Shown: in pieces, positions 1 to 9,904 of the stretch
Layout: the number at the start of each line of letters is the position of its first letter
Numbering within the stretch: the stretch's first letter is position 1
DNA from: Streptomyces sp. HD
Lineage (GTDB): Bacteria > Actinomycetota > Actinomycetes > Streptomycetales > Streptomycetaceae
Direction: 5' to 3'
Assembly (NCBI RefSeq): GCF_028369295.1
Contig: NZ_JAQMYP010000078.1
Location: 1-37,871, forward strand
Length of the DNA: 37,871 nt
Made by a program: the position numbers and the translations under genes
The notes under the pieces: model-generated
Databases searched by the model: none
What the model saw: only the letters and a program-made list of their open reading frames with translations
Told to the model about the DNA's origin: nothing

Positions 1-14
1 AGTCAATTGAGGTT

Positions 15-45
15 CCACGGGAGAGCACATCAGGCTCTCCCGTGG
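15..45 (-). terminator. Hairpin terminator at the end of the MoxR/DUF58 operon
   Basis: A perfect 12-bp inverted repeat (15-26 with 34-45, arm CCACGGGAGAGC) encloses a 7-nt loop, one base beyond the stop codon of the DUF58 gene. It lacks a T-tract on the minus strand, as is usual for Streptomyces terminators. It may act in both directions, because any gene to the left of the window is out of view. Confidence 0.8.
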
Positions 46-46
46 A

Positions 47-1356
47 TTACAGACGTCCTGCTGTCTTGAGTGCCAAATAGGCGTCCGCCAGTGTCGGTGC
101 GAGCGCTTCCGGCGTTGCGTCGACGACCGTGACGCCGTGCCGGCGAAGTTGTTCCGCCGTGCGGTGGCGTTCGCTCTGGGCCTGGGCGGCGGCTGCGGCC
201 TCGTACACGGAGTCCGTGTTTCCGCGTGCGGTTGCCATGCGCGCGATGTGGGGGTCCGCCACTGATGCCAACAAGACGGTGTGGCGCTGAGTGAGCTGAG
301 ACAGGACGGGGAGCAGGCCCTCTTCGATCGGGGCGGCGTCCAGGGTGGTCAGCAGCACGATCAGGGAGTGGCGGGGAGCTGTCCGGAGGGACATCGCCGT
401 AAGGCCGCGGGAGTCCGTTTCGACAAGCTCGGGTTCGAGGGGGGCCATCGCGTTGACCAGGGACGGGAGGACGTCGCCTGCTGCGCGGCCCTGGACGAGG
501 GTGCGTACTCGGCGGTCGTAGGCGAGGAGGTCGACACGGTCGCCGGCTCGGGAGGCGAGGGCGGCCAGGAGCAGGGCCGCGTCCATGGAGGCGTCGAGGC
601 GTGGGGCGTCGCCGACTCGTCCTGCTGAGGTTCGGCCGGTGTCCAGGACGAGGAGGATGTGGCGGTCGCGTTCGGGGCGCCAGGTGCGGACGGCGACCGT
701 GGACTGGCGAGCGGTGGCGCGCCAGTCGATGGAGCGGGTGTCGTCGCCGGGGACGTATTCGCGCAGGCTGTCGAATTCTGTGCCTTCGCCGCGCGTGAGC
801 ACGCTGGTGCGGCCGTCGAGTTCGCGCAGGCGGGCCAGTTTGGAGGGCAGGTGCTTGCGGCTGGTGAAGGGGGGAAGGACGCGTACCGTCCAGGGGACTT
901 TGTGGGTGCCCTGGCGGGAGAAGAGGCCCAGAGGGCCGTATGAGCGGATCGTCACGCGGTCGGCCTGGCGGTCACCGCGGCGGGTGGGGCGTAGGCGGGT
1001 GGTCATACGGCGGCGCTCGCCGGCGGGGATCGTCATGCGGTGGCGGGAGGCCGCCACCTCTGTGCCGGGCTGCCAGCTGCTCGGTGGCCAGGCGTCGCGG
1101 ATGTGGGCGCGGAGCGGGCGGCGGGACGGGTTGGTGATCGTGAGGGTGACGTCGGCCGCTTCGCCCAGGCGTACGGAGGCGTCGCCGGAGCGGGTCAGGC
1201 CGAGGCGTCGTACGGGTGCCGCCAGGGCGAAGTCGCAGGCGCAGGCCGCGGCCAAGGGTGCGTTGACCGCGAGGATGCCCGTCCAGCTGGGGTCCCAGAT
1301 GCCTACGGGGAGGGAGCCTAGGGCCGCGAGGAGTGCGGCACGTCCGGTGAATGCCA

Positions 1357-1357
<1 letters not shown>
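47..1357 (-). CDS. DUF58 domain-containing protein
   Basis: This 436-residue protein has two short hydrophobic segments at the N-terminus (about residues 5-20 and 27-48), then a beta-rich region, then the DUF58 signature YVPGDDTRSIDWRATAR at 201-217. A VWA-like strand follows (HILLVLDTGR, 233-242). DUF58 proteins are regularly encoded beside MoxR AAA+ ATPases and are thought to be their VWA-like partners in protein maturation or envelope functions; the precise substrate is unknown. The ATG at 1355-1357 overlaps the MoxR stop codon by one base (TGATG), so the two are translationally coupled. It is the last gene of a five-gene minus-strand operon and is followed directly by a hairpin. The family call is secure, the cellular role is not. 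Confidence 0.93.
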
Positions 1358-2345
<988 letters not shown>

Positions 2346-2349
<4 letters not shown>

Positions 2350-3548
2350 GGACGGCGTACCTCTCTTTCGAGGGCGTCGAGTTGGTCAGCGAGGGAGATG
2401 AGGGCCGCGTCGTCGCTGGGCGGCGGGCCGAAGAGGAGAGAGCGCAGGCCCTGTCCGTCTCCCTGGTTGTGGAGGTGGGCGGACAGAGTGGGGAGCAGGG
2501 CCTCGGGCGTGTGTGCCTGGGAGACGGGGACACCTACGAGGGGGGCGAGGCGGGTGCGGCTGGTGGAGCGAAGAGCGGCGGCCGCGCGGTCGCGGGCGTT
2601 GGCCTTGCGATAGAGGCGGGCGCGGCCTTCGACGGTTTCGGAGGCGCGGATCGCCACGGGGAGTTTTTCGGGAACCAGGGGGCCCAGTCGACGTGCCCGC
2701 CAGAGGGCGGCCAGTGCTGCGGCGATGAAGAGCTGCAGGGTGCCCCAGACCCAGCCTGAGGGAAGCAGGTCGAAGAGGCTGCGTTCGTCGTCCGTGTCGG
2801 CGGCCGACGCGTCGGAGAGCGAGGGGAGGTACCAGACCAAATGGGGGCGGGAGCCGAGGAGTTGGAGGGCGAGCGAGGCGTTGCCCTGCTCGTCGAGATG
2901 ATCGTTGTGGAGGATGTCGGGCGCGCCGAGGGCGATGGTGTCGCCGCCCCCGGTCTTCGCCGGGACGCGCAGCAGGGTGGCCAGGCGCTCGCTGGGGTAG
3001 CACTCGTCGGCGCCGAGGTGGGTGGTGGTGTAGCGGATGCCGCCCAGGTCGGCGGTGCCCGCTCGTTGGGCGGCGGGCAGGGCGCAGTCGGGGGAGAGCT
3101 CCGAGTCGAGGCTGGTGGCGGGGTCCGCGGTGACTCCGGGGACGAGTCTTTCTACGGACCACCCGCCCGGGGCGACGAGGACAGTACGGCCGCCGGAAGC
3201 GGCGGTCGCAGAACGCAGCGACGTCTGTTGACGGTGCGTCAGCAGATCGGGGACGGCGACCAGGAGGGTGGTGTCCGCACTCGCTGCGGAGCGTGCCTCG
3301 TCCAGGGTGGTGACCACGCGTGTGTCCACGCCGCGGTCGGCGAGGAGTTCGGCCACCGCCCTGCTGCCCTTGGGGTCGGCGGAGCGTGGGTCGAGGGCGC
3401 CGTGCTGGGTGTCGGAGCGGATCGTGGCGATCGCGACGGCCGCCGCGAGCAGGAGTACGACGGCGAGGCCGATGCCTCTCGCGCGGGTCCATACCTGGCG
3501 TGCGGTGGGCGAGGCCGAGGTGGAGGGGAGCATGGCCTCGGTGGTCAT
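2346..3548 (-). CDS. DUF4350 domain-containing membrane protein
   Basis: This 400-residue protein has a short cytoplasmic N-terminus, a transmembrane helix at about residues 24-42, a DUF4350 domain (about 55-245, including SRAVAELLADRGVDTRVV and the LLVAVPD strand), and a second helix at about 270-290 followed by a charged cytoplasmic tail. Topology therefore suggests an extracytoplasmic DUF4350 domain held by two helices. The start ATG (3546-3548) overlaps the stop of the DUF4129 gene by 4 nt, and the stop overlaps the moxR start. In this operon type it is thought to form a membrane complex with the MoxR and DUF58 proteins; that is an inference from gene linkage. Confidence 0.9.
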
Positions 3549-4354
3549 TCGGCGGCCCCCTGGCGGGCGTTGTGGGCCGTGCTGGCGGCGCTGCTCGCGA
3601 GCTGTGGCTTGCTGCTCTCCAGGTCGCGGTCGAGTGCGGCGATGCTTTGGTACGCCTGCTGGGTCGCGGCCCGTCCGCCGTATGTGACGTCGTCGAAGTC
3701 CCGGGCGGCCGCGCGCAGTCGGTCCGTGTGCGAGGGCAGTGAGCGGCCTGCTTCGGCGGCGGCCTCGTCCGCGGTGCGGCCGGGGCGGACGTCGAGGAGG
3801 GCGCGCTCCTCAAGGGAGCGGACGATGGCGCGCATTCGTTCCTGGACGGCCTGGTTCCAGTGGCCCTGGGCGGCGTGTGCTTCGGCGGCGGCCCGGTGTT
3901 CGGCGGCGCTGCGGGGGCGGTCGTCGAACAGGATGGCGGAGGAGGCGGGTTGGCGGCGCGGGGTGCCGAGGCGCCACCACAGGGCTCCGATGACCGCGAT
4001 GACGACCAGGATGACGACGACCAGGCCGAGCGTTCCTCCCGGCGTCGCGGTCGAGGCGCTCTTGAACAGGTCCTCGACCCAGTCCCAGAAGGCGTCCAAG
4101 GCACGTTGGAACCAGCTGGGTTCGTTCTCGTGGTACATGCGCTTGGACAGCTCGCGTCGGGCCGCCTCCCGCGCTGGATCACGCGGGATCGTCAGTGGCG
4201 GCTCGTCGTCGGAGCGCGCCAGCAGTGACAGTGCGGCCGTGTCGCCGGAGTGGGACAGCGACCGCACCACGGTGCCGCCCGAGCGCAACAACGTGCGTCC
4301 GGCCGCGTCCGGCAATGCTGACGCCGTCGTGAGAACTCCCCCCGCCAGACTCAC
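3545..4354 (-). CDS. DUF4129 domain-containing membrane protein
   Basis: This 269-residue protein has a likely transmembrane helix at about 108-127 (GLVVVILVVIAVIGALWW). The C-terminal cytoplasmic half carries the DUF4129 signature, with AIVRSLEERALLDVRPGRTA followed by DEAAAEAGR. The start is GTG at 4352-4354, supported by GGGGAG eight bases upstream, which lies inside the end of the preceding gene. The gap to that gene's stop is only 4 nt and the downstream overlap with DUF4350 is 4 nt, so it is part of one transcript. An N-terminal stretch (1-50) is poorly conserved in character and a later start is possible. Function is unknown beyond association with MoxR operons. Confidence 0.9.
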   Translation of the reverse strand: MSLAGGVLTTASALPDAAGRTLLRSGGTVVRSLSHSGDTAALSLLARSDDEPPLTIPRDPAREAARRELSKRMYHENEPSWFQRALDAFWDWVEDLFKSASTATPGGTLGLVVVILVVIAVIGALWWRLGTPRRQPASSAILFDDRPRSAAEHRAAAEAHAAQGHWNQAVQERMRAIVRSLEERALLDVRPGRTADEAAAEAGRSLPSHTDRLRAAARDFDDVTYGGRAATQQAYQSIAALDRDLESSKPQLASSAASTAHNARQGAAE

Positions 4355-4358
4355 CGGT

Positions 4359-5678
4359 TCAGCTCCCCGGAGTGTCGGTGCCGTAGCCCTGGACGCCGGC
4401 TGCGCGGGCCAGTTCGAGGTCGAGGGCCTCGCGGCGGATGCGCTGGTCGATGTAGAGCAGGACGGTGACGCCGGCCGTGATCGGGAAGGTGATCATGGAG
4501 CCGATTACCGAGCCGACACCGCTGATGATCAGGAACGTCCAGCCGAGTTCGGTGGTGCCGTCGAGGAAGCTGCCGGCGCCGTCGCCGCCGAGGGCGGCGG
4601 CGAGGAACGTGAAGGGGATGACGACGATCGCCGCGACGACGTTGGCGATGATGGTGGCGAGCAACTGGATGCCGAAGACGCGCCACCAGGAGCCGCGGAC
4701 CAGCTTCGCGGAGCGGCTCAACGCCTTGACGATGCCCTGCTTCTCCAGCATCAGCGCGGGCGAGGCGAGGGAGAAGCGGAACCACAGCCACATCGCGACG
4801 ACGCCGGCGCCGAGGCTGCCCAGGACGACGAGGGCGGCGCCCCCTTCACCGGCGCCCGAGGCCGCTACGAGGATGCCGGGCACGGCGCCGACGACCACCA
4901 GGCCGACGGTCATGAGCAACAGCAGGAAGAGCAGGCCGAAGAGGCGCGGTACCTGAGCGCGGGCGTCGCGCCAGGCCTCGCCGGTGGACACCGACTTGCC
5001 GAGTACCGCGCGGCTGGTGACGGTCGTCAGCAGGGCGGTCGCGACGATCGCGCCGATCACCGAGATCAGGAAGAGCACGCTGGAGCTGAGCATGGCGTCG
5101 CCGAGGGCGTCGGTCAGCTCGCTGAGGGTGGCGCTCGGGTCGTTGAGGGCCTCGGTGCTGGTGTAGTCGTTCAGGACGAAGCCCTGGAGGAGAATGGCCA
5201 GGATCTCCGTCACGATGGCGACGGTCAGCGAGATGCCCAGGACCGTGCGCCAGTAGGTGCGCATCGTGGAGACCGCGCCGTCGAGAATCTCGCCGACTCC
5301 GAGCGGGCGCAGCGGGATCACGCCGGGCTTGGCAGCGGGCGGGGGGCCGCCCCAGCCGCTGCCCCAGGGGCCGTATCCGCCCGGGGGGCTGTAGCCCGGG
5401 TGGCCGCCGCCGGGGCCGGCGGGAGGGCGGGCGCCCCAGCCGGGGCCGGGCGGGGGCGGCGGTGGGGCCTGACCGGGAGCCTGGGGCCCGGTCGGAGCGG
5501 ACCACTGGCCGGGTGGCGGCTGCTCCTTGGACCACTTCGGGCCGGGGCCCTGTGGGTCCGCTCCCGGCTGCTGCGCGGGGTCGGGGCGGTCTGCGGGCTC
5601 GGCAGGGCCGGACGCGCCGGGCTCCTGTCCGTCGGACGGGGCGGATCCGGGCGAGGCCCAGCCCGGAGTGTCTTTCAT
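4359..5678 (-). CDS. Proline/glycine-rich polytopic membrane protein heading the MoxR operon
   Basis: This 439-residue protein begins with about 105 residues rich in Pro, Gly and Gln, probably a disordered cytoplasmic tail. A conserved-looking segment (GVIPLRPLGVGEILDGAV) follows, then about six hydrophobic helices to residue 400. It resembles the actinobacterial family often annotated as a glycerophosphoryl diester phosphodiesterase membrane-domain protein, but no catalytic phosphodiesterase residues are visible, so an enzymatic role should not be assumed. The ATG at 5676-5678 has a strong GAAGGAG site upstream. It is the first gene of the minus-strand operon, and the 140-bp gap to divergent mtnA must hold both promoters. 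Confidence 0.88.
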   Translation of the reverse strand: MKDTPGWASPGSAPSDGQEPGASGPAEPADRPDPAQQPGADPQGPGPKWSKEQPPPGQWSAPTGPQAPGQAPPPPPPGPGWGARPPAGPGGGHPGYSPPGGYGPWGSGWGGPPPAAKPGVIPLRPLGVGEILDGAVSTMRTYWRTVLGISLTVAIVTEILAILLQGFVLNDYTSTEALNDPSATLSELTDALGDAMLSSSVLFLISVIGAIVATALLTTVTSRAVLGKSVSTGEAWRDARAQVPRLFGLLFLLLLMTVGLVVVGAVPGILVAASGAGEGGAALVVLGSLGAGVVAMWLWFRFSLASPALMLEKQGIVKALSRSAKLVRGSWWRVFGIQLLATIIANVVAAIVVIPFTFLAAALGGDGAGSFLDGTTELGWTFLIISGVGSVIGSMITFPITAGVTVLLYIDQRIRREALDLELARAAGVQGYGTDTPGS

Positions 5679-5818
5679 CGTCGCTCCTTCACGGTGCCCG
5701 TCCGCGGTCGCGGCGGCAGGTTGGCAGCCATCGTGCCATGGGGCGGTCGGCGAGGTACCGGCCGCGGTATGGGCTGCACACCTTCAATTGTCCGCCGTAC
5801 AAGGGGCAGACTGACCGC

Positions 5819-6970
5819 ATGGCTGATCAGTACGCGCAATCCGGCGAGGACAGGAAGCCGACCGGGACACCGGCGATTCGGTGGGACGAGCCACCCGAGG
5901 GCCCAGTTCTGGTGCTTCTCGACCAGACGAGACTGCCGGCCGAGGAGGTCGAACGGGTCTGTACAGACGCGTCCGCGCTGGTGGAGGCGATCCGCTCGCT
6001 CGCGGTGCGCGGGGCACCGCTGCTCGGTATCGCCGGGGCGTACGGCGTCGCGCTCGCCGCCGTACGCGGCTTCGACGTGGACGCCGCCGCGGAATCGCTG
6101 GCGGGTGCCCGGCCCACCGCGGTGAATCTCGCCGTCGGCGTGCGACGGGCCCAGTCCGCCTACCGGGCCGAGCTTGCGCGCAGTGGCGATGTCGAGCGGG
6201 CGGCCGCGGAGGCGCTAGGGGCGGCGCGGGCGTTGCACGAGGAGGACGCCGAGGCCAGCGCACGGATGGCCGAGCGGGGACTGGCGCTGCTGGACGAGCT
6301 GTTGCCGGGCGGTGGGCATCGCGTTCTCACGCACTGCAACACCGGGGCGCTGGTGTCGGGCGGTGAGGGTACGGCGTTCGCGGTGGCGCTCGCGGCGCAC
6401 CGGGCCGGGCGGCTCAGGCGGCTGTGGGTGGACGAGACCCGGCCGTTGCTGCAGGGGGCGCGCCTGACGGCGTACGAGGCCGCGCGCAACGGGATGGCGT
6501 ACACCTTGCTCACGGACAACGCGGCGGGTTCGCTGTTCGCGGCCGGAGAGGTGGACGCGGTGCTGATCGGGGCGGACCGGATCGCTGCCGATGGGTCGGT
6601 GGCGAACAAGGTGGGGAGTTATCCGCTGGCGGTGCTCGCGCGGTACCACCATGTGCCGTTCATCGTGGTGGCGCCGCTGACGACGGTGGATCCGGAGACG
6701 CCGGACGGGGCGTCCATCGAGGTCGAGCAGAGGCCGGGATTCGAGGTCACCGAGCTCATGGCGCCCCAGGTGCCGGTGGTGGGGGTGGAGCCGGGTGGCG
6801 GGATTCCGGTGGCGCCGCTGGGGACGCAGGCGTACAACCCGGCGTTCGATGTGACGCCGCCCGAGTTGGTGACCGCGATCGTCACCGAGGAGGGAGCTGT
6901 GTCGCCTGTGACAGCTGAGGCGCTGGCGGAGCTGTGTGCCAGGTCGCGGCAGGCGACACAGATGTTGTGA
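5819..6970 (+). CDS. mtnA: S-methyl-5-thioribose-1-phosphate isomerase
   Basis: MtnA converts 5-methylthioribose-1-phosphate to 5-methylthioribulose-1-phosphate in the methionine salvage pathway. The 383-residue product is of normal family length. Visible motifs are VRGAPLLGIAGAYGVALAA near the N-terminus, THCNTGALVSGGEGTA with the catalytic cysteine at residue 173, RPLLQGARLTAYE, and IGADRIAADGSVANKVGSY with the catalytic aspartate at 253. The ATG at 5819 is chosen because family homology begins soon after and no good ribosome site precedes earlier in-frame starts; an AAGGGG lies about 11 bases upstream. It is monocistronic and divergent from the MoxR operon. No SAM riboswitch-like leader is visible. 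A generic eIF-2B alpha/beta/delta-like label would be less precise. Confidence 0.97.
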   Translation: MADQYAQSGEDRKPTGTPAIRWDEPPEGPVLVLLDQTRLPAEEVERVCTDASALVEAIRSLAVRGAPLLGIAGAYGVALAAVRGFDVDAAAESLAGARPTAVNLAVGVRRAQSAYRAELARSGDVERAAAEALGAARALHEEDAEASARMAERGLALLDELLPGGGHRVLTHCNTGALVSGGEGTAFAVALAAHRAGRLRRLWVDETRPLLQGARLTAYEAARNGMAYTLLTDNAAGSLFAAGEVDAVLIGADRIAADGSVANKVGSYPLAVLARYHHVPFIVVAPLTTVDPETPDGASIEVEQRPGFEVTELMAPQVPVVGVEPGGGIPVAPLGTQAYNPAFDVTPPELVTAIVTEEGAVSPVTAEALAELCARSRQATQML

Positions 6971-7021
6971 CGTAGAGGTTGGAACCAGTCGGGCGGGCAA
7001 GCTGGGGCGAACCTGCCCAAA

Positions 7022-7036
7022 GGTCACACTCTGTGA
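7022..7036. promoter_or_regulatory. Inverted repeat upstream of mtrA (upstream site)
   Basis: TCACA-CTC-TGTGA (7024-7036) lies within a GGTCAC-containing segment starting at 7022. An identical AAGGTCAC core recurs 54 bp downstream, close to five helical turns. It may be a second operator for the same regulator; this is inference. Confidence 0.3.
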
Positions 7037-7075
7037 TGTGAGCGAGGGCAGACAGTGGCGGCCGCGTACGACTAA

Positions 7076-7093
7076 GGTCACTGGCCGGTGACC
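7076..7093. promoter_or_regulatory. Candidate MtrA/GlnR-type operator upstream of mtrA
   Basis: GGTCAC and GTGACC flank a 6-base centre, forming an 18-bp near-palindrome. It also reads GTCAC-N6-GTGAC, which fits the GTnAC-N6-GTnAC pattern reported for Streptomyces MtrA and GlnR sites. It lies about 40 bp before the mtrA start, a position suited to autoregulation. Binding is inferred from sequence only. Confidence 0.45.
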
Positions 7094-7131
7094 TATCTCA
7101 CCTGAGCCTTCGCCACTGTTATGAGAATGGG

Positions 7132-7821
7132 ATGATGGCATCCATGAAGGGACGAGTCCTTGTCGTCGACGACGACACCGCACTGGCCGAGATGCTCGGC
7201 ATCGTGCTGCGTGGTGAAGGTTTTGAGCCGTCTTTCGTAGCCGACGGCGACAAGGCGCTGGCCGCATTCCGGGAGACCAAGCCGGATCTTGTGCTGCTGG
7301 ACCTGATGCTGCCCGGGCGGGACGGTATCGAGGTGTGCCGTCTGATCAGGGCGGAGTCCGGAGTGCCGATCGTGATGCTCACGGCCAAGAGCGACACCGT
7401 GGATGTGGTGGTCGGTCTTGAGTCCGGCGCGGACGACTACATCGTGAAGCCGTTCAAGCCGAAGGAGCTTGTCGCCCGGATCAGGGCGCGGCTCAGGAGG
7501 TCGGAGGAGCCGGCGCCCGAGCAGTTGGCCATCGGTGACCTTGTCATCGATGTGGCCGGGCACTCCGTGAAGCGGGACGGGCAGTCCATCGCGCTGACGC
7601 CGCTGGAGTTCGACCTGCTGGTCGCGCTGGCCCGTAAGCCGTGGCAGGTGTTCACACGTGAGGTGCTCCTTGAGCAGGTGTGGGGCTACCGGCACGCGGC
7701 CGACACCCGTCTGGTCAATGTGCATGTGCAGCGGCTGCGTTCCAAGGTCGAGAAGGACCCGGAGCGTCCGGAGATCGTGGTGACCGTTCGTGGCGTCGGC
7801 TACAAGGCAGGGCCGAGCTGA
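7132..7821 (+). CDS. mtrA: Two-component response regulator MtrA (OmpR/PhoB family)
   Basis: MtrA is the DNA-binding regulator of the actinobacterial MtrAB-LpqB system, which controls cell-wall, cell-cycle and, in Streptomyces, developmental and antibiotic genes. The receiver domain has the acidic pocket VVDDD (11-15), phospho-acceptor Asp57 (LLDLMLPGRDG), Thr84 and Lys106. The C-terminal winged helix (about 130-227) contains LTPLEFDLLVALARKPWQVF and the recognition segment near RLVNVHVQRLRSKVE. I list the first of three in-frame ATGs (7132, 7135, 7144). The third, starting MKGRVLVVDDD, matches the family start best and may be the real one; the ribosome site is weak for all. It is followed by mtrB after one base. 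Confidence 0.97.
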   Translation: MMASMKGRVLVVDDDTALAEMLGIVLRGEGFEPSFVADGDKALAAFRETKPDLVLLDLMLPGRDGIEVCRLIRAESGVPIVMLTAKSDTVDVVVGLESGADDYIVKPFKPKELVARIRARLRRSEEPAPEQLAIGDLVIDVAGHSVKRDGQSIALTPLEFDLLVALARKPWQVFTREVLLEQVWGYRHAADTRLVNVHVQRLRSKVEKDPERPEIVVTVRGVGYKAGPS

Positions 7822-7822
7822 C

Positions 7823-9904
7823 ATGTCCGGGGACAGTGCCGCTTCGGCCCCCGGTCGGTCCGGGGCCCGTCCGGAGCGGCCTGTCGGCCGGAAGAAGGCG
7901 GGCTCCCGCTGGGGACGGTTCCTTGAGGGCGGGCTGCTGCAGGGCGGAGTCCAGGGCAGCCCGGTCCTTCGGCTCGTGCTGCGCTGGGTGCGCCGGCCGC
8001 TGCTGCCCGTCATGCGGTTGTGGCGGCGCAACATCCAGCTCAAGGTCGTCGTCACGACCCTGCTGATGTCGCTGGGTGTGGTTCTGCTGCTGGGCTTCGT
8101 GGTCATCGGGCAGGTGCGCAACGGCCTGCTGGACGCCAAGGTGAAGGCTTCGCAGAGCCAGGCCACGGGCGGGTTCGCGGCGGCCAAGCAGCGGGCGGAG
8201 GAGGCGGCGGCCGGGACCGCCGACGACGGTTCGACGGCGGACGAGCGTTTCGACCAGAACGTCAGCCCGTGGATGACCGACCTCGTCTCCTCGCTCTCCA
8301 GCGGCGGGCAGGGCGCCTTCGAGGTGGTGACGCTCCCGGCCTCCGCGGGAAGTGACACCGGCGGACGCGGGCGGCGTGGCTCCGGCCTTGTCGACCCGAC
8401 GGCGAGCGTGCCCGAGGCACTACGCGAGCGGATCGACAGCGCTACGGGCGCGTTCCAGAGCTACACCCGCATCGCCTACCTGCGCGCGGCGCACAAGGAT
8501 TCGCAGCCGGCCCTGGTCATCGGCAAGCAGGTCAACGACCCCAACGACGACCCGTACCAGCTCTACTACCTCTTCCCGCTCACCCAGGAGGAGAAGTCGC
8601 TCAGCCTGGTCAAGGGGACGCTCGCCACCGCCGGACTCTTCGTGGTCGTACTGCTCGGGGCCATCGCCTGGCTCGTGGTGCGGCAGGTCGTCACACCGGT
8701 GCGGATGGCGGCCGGGATCGCCGAGCGGCTGTCGGCCGGGCGTCTGCAGGAGCGGATGAAGGTCACCGGTGAGGACGACATCGCGCGGCTCGGTGAGGCC
8801 TTCAACAAGATGGCGCAGAACCTGCAGCTGAAGATCCAGCAGCTGGAGGACCTGTCGCGGATGCAGCGGCGGTTTGTGTCCGACGTGTCGCACGAGCTGC
8901 GGACGCCGCTGACGACCGTGCGTATGGCCGCCGACGTCATCCATGAGGCGCGGGAGGACTTCGACCCGGTGACCGCGCGGTCGGCGGAACTGCTCGCCGA
9001 CCAGCTGGACCGGTTCGAGTCGCTGCTCGCCGACCTGCTGGAGATCAGCCGCTTCGACGCGGGCGCGGCGGCGCTGGAGGCCGAGCCGATCGACCTCAGG
9101 GAGGTTGTACGGCGCGTCGTCACCGGGGCCGAGCCCCTCGCCGAGCGCAAGGGCACTCAGATACGGATCCTCGGCGACCAGCAGCCCATCGTCGCCGAGG
9201 CCGATGCCCGGCGTGTGGAGCGTGTGCTGCGCAACCTTGTCGTCAACGCCGTCGAGCACGGCGAGGGCCGGGACGTCGTCGTCAAGCTCGCGGCTGCGGG
9301 CGGGGCGGTCGCCGTCGCCGTGCGTGACTACGGCGTCGGGCTCAAGCCCGGCGAGGCGACCCGGGTCTTCAGCCGCTTCTGGCGAGCCGACCCGGCACGC
9401 GCGCGCACCACAGGCGGTACGGGACTGGGGCTGTCCATCGCCCTGGAGGACGCGCGGCTGCACGGTGGCTGGCTGCAGGCGTGGGGCGAGCCGGGCGGCG
9501 GTTCGCAGTTCCGGCTGACGCTGCCGCGGACCGCGGACGAGCCGCTGCGGGGGTCTCCGATACCCCTGGAGCCCAAGGACTCGCGACGCAATCGTGGACT
9601 TAATGACGCCGGTCTGCCGAGCGGCGGTGGTGAGAAGGCCGCGACGGTGCCGTCGCAGCCCAAGGGGGATCCGGGGCCTTCGATGACGTCGAGGGACCCG
9701 TTCGCCGCGCGGCCGGGTGGGGCGGCCCCCAAGGCCGATCCGACGGCGCTGCCCGGGAACGGCGCTCGCGTGGTTCCCCGCCCCGCCTCGGGCGCACGGC
9801 GGCAGGAGGACGACACACCTGGCGCGGAAGGGTCGCCGTCGAGCGAGGAAGCCGGGCGGGACGAGGAGCCGAACAAGCAGGGGGAGGCATTTCGTGGGCG
9901 CTGA
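7823..9904 (+). CDS. mtrB: Sensor histidine kinase MtrB
   Basis: MtrB is the membrane kinase that phosphorylates MtrA. The 693-residue protein has a cytoplasmic basic N-terminus (about 1-70), a first transmembrane helix (about 76-98), an extracytoplasmic sensor region, a second helix (about 263-290), a HAMP domain, the H-box FVSDVSHELRTPLTTVRM with phospho-acceptor His357, and an HATPase domain with VNAVEHG and GGTGLGLSIALEDARLHGG. A tail of roughly 110 residues rich in Pro, Gly, Ser and charged residues follows the ATPase domain. The ATG at 7823 is one base after the mtrA stop, and the upstream AAGGCAGGG can serve as ribosome site. The 3' end overlaps lpqB by 11 nt, indicating one transcript. 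Confidence 0.97.
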   Translation: MSGDSAASAPGRSGARPERPVGRKKAGSRWGRFLEGGLLQGGVQGSPVLRLVLRWVRRPLLPVMRLWRRNIQLKVVVTTLLMSLGVVLLLGFVVIGQVRNGLLDAKVKASQSQATGGFAAAKQRAEEAAAGTADDGSTADERFDQNVSPWMTDLVSSLSSGGQGAFEVVTLPASAGSDTGGRGRRGSGLVDPTASVPEALRERIDSATGAFQSYTRIAYLRAAHKDSQPALVIGKQVNDPNDDPYQLYYLFPLTQEEKSLSLVKGTLATAGLFVVVLLGAIAWLVVRQVVTPVRMAAGIAERLSAGRLQERMKVTGEDDIARLGEAFNKMAQNLQLKIQQLEDLSRMQRRFVSDVSHELRTPLTTVRMAADVIHEAREDFDPVTARSAELLADQLDRFESLLADLLEISRFDAGAAALEAEPIDLREVVRRVVTGAEPLAERKGTQIRILGDQQPIVAEADARRVERVLRNLVVNAVEHGEGRDVVVKLAAAGGAVAVAVRDYGVGLKPGEATRVFSRFWRADPARARTTGGTGLGLSIALEDARLHGGWLQAWGEPGGGSQFRLTLPRTADEPLRGSPIPLEPKDSRRNRGLNDAGLPSGGGEKAATVPSQPKGDPGPSMTSRDPFAARPGGAAPKADPTALPGNGARVVPRPASGARRQEDDTPGAEGSPSSEEAGRDEEPNKQGEAFRGR

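Noticed and set aside
5679..5818. A SAM riboswitch before mtnA
   Set aside because: The 140-bp region shows no multi-helix arrangement or terminator switch, and Streptomyces mtnA is not known for one.
2841..6125. A 1094-codon plus-strand open frame opposite the MoxR operon
   Set aside because: It is antisense to five overlapping genes with clear domains, and its translation is Gly/Arg/Ala-biased without motifs; high-GC sequence makes such long shadow frames common.
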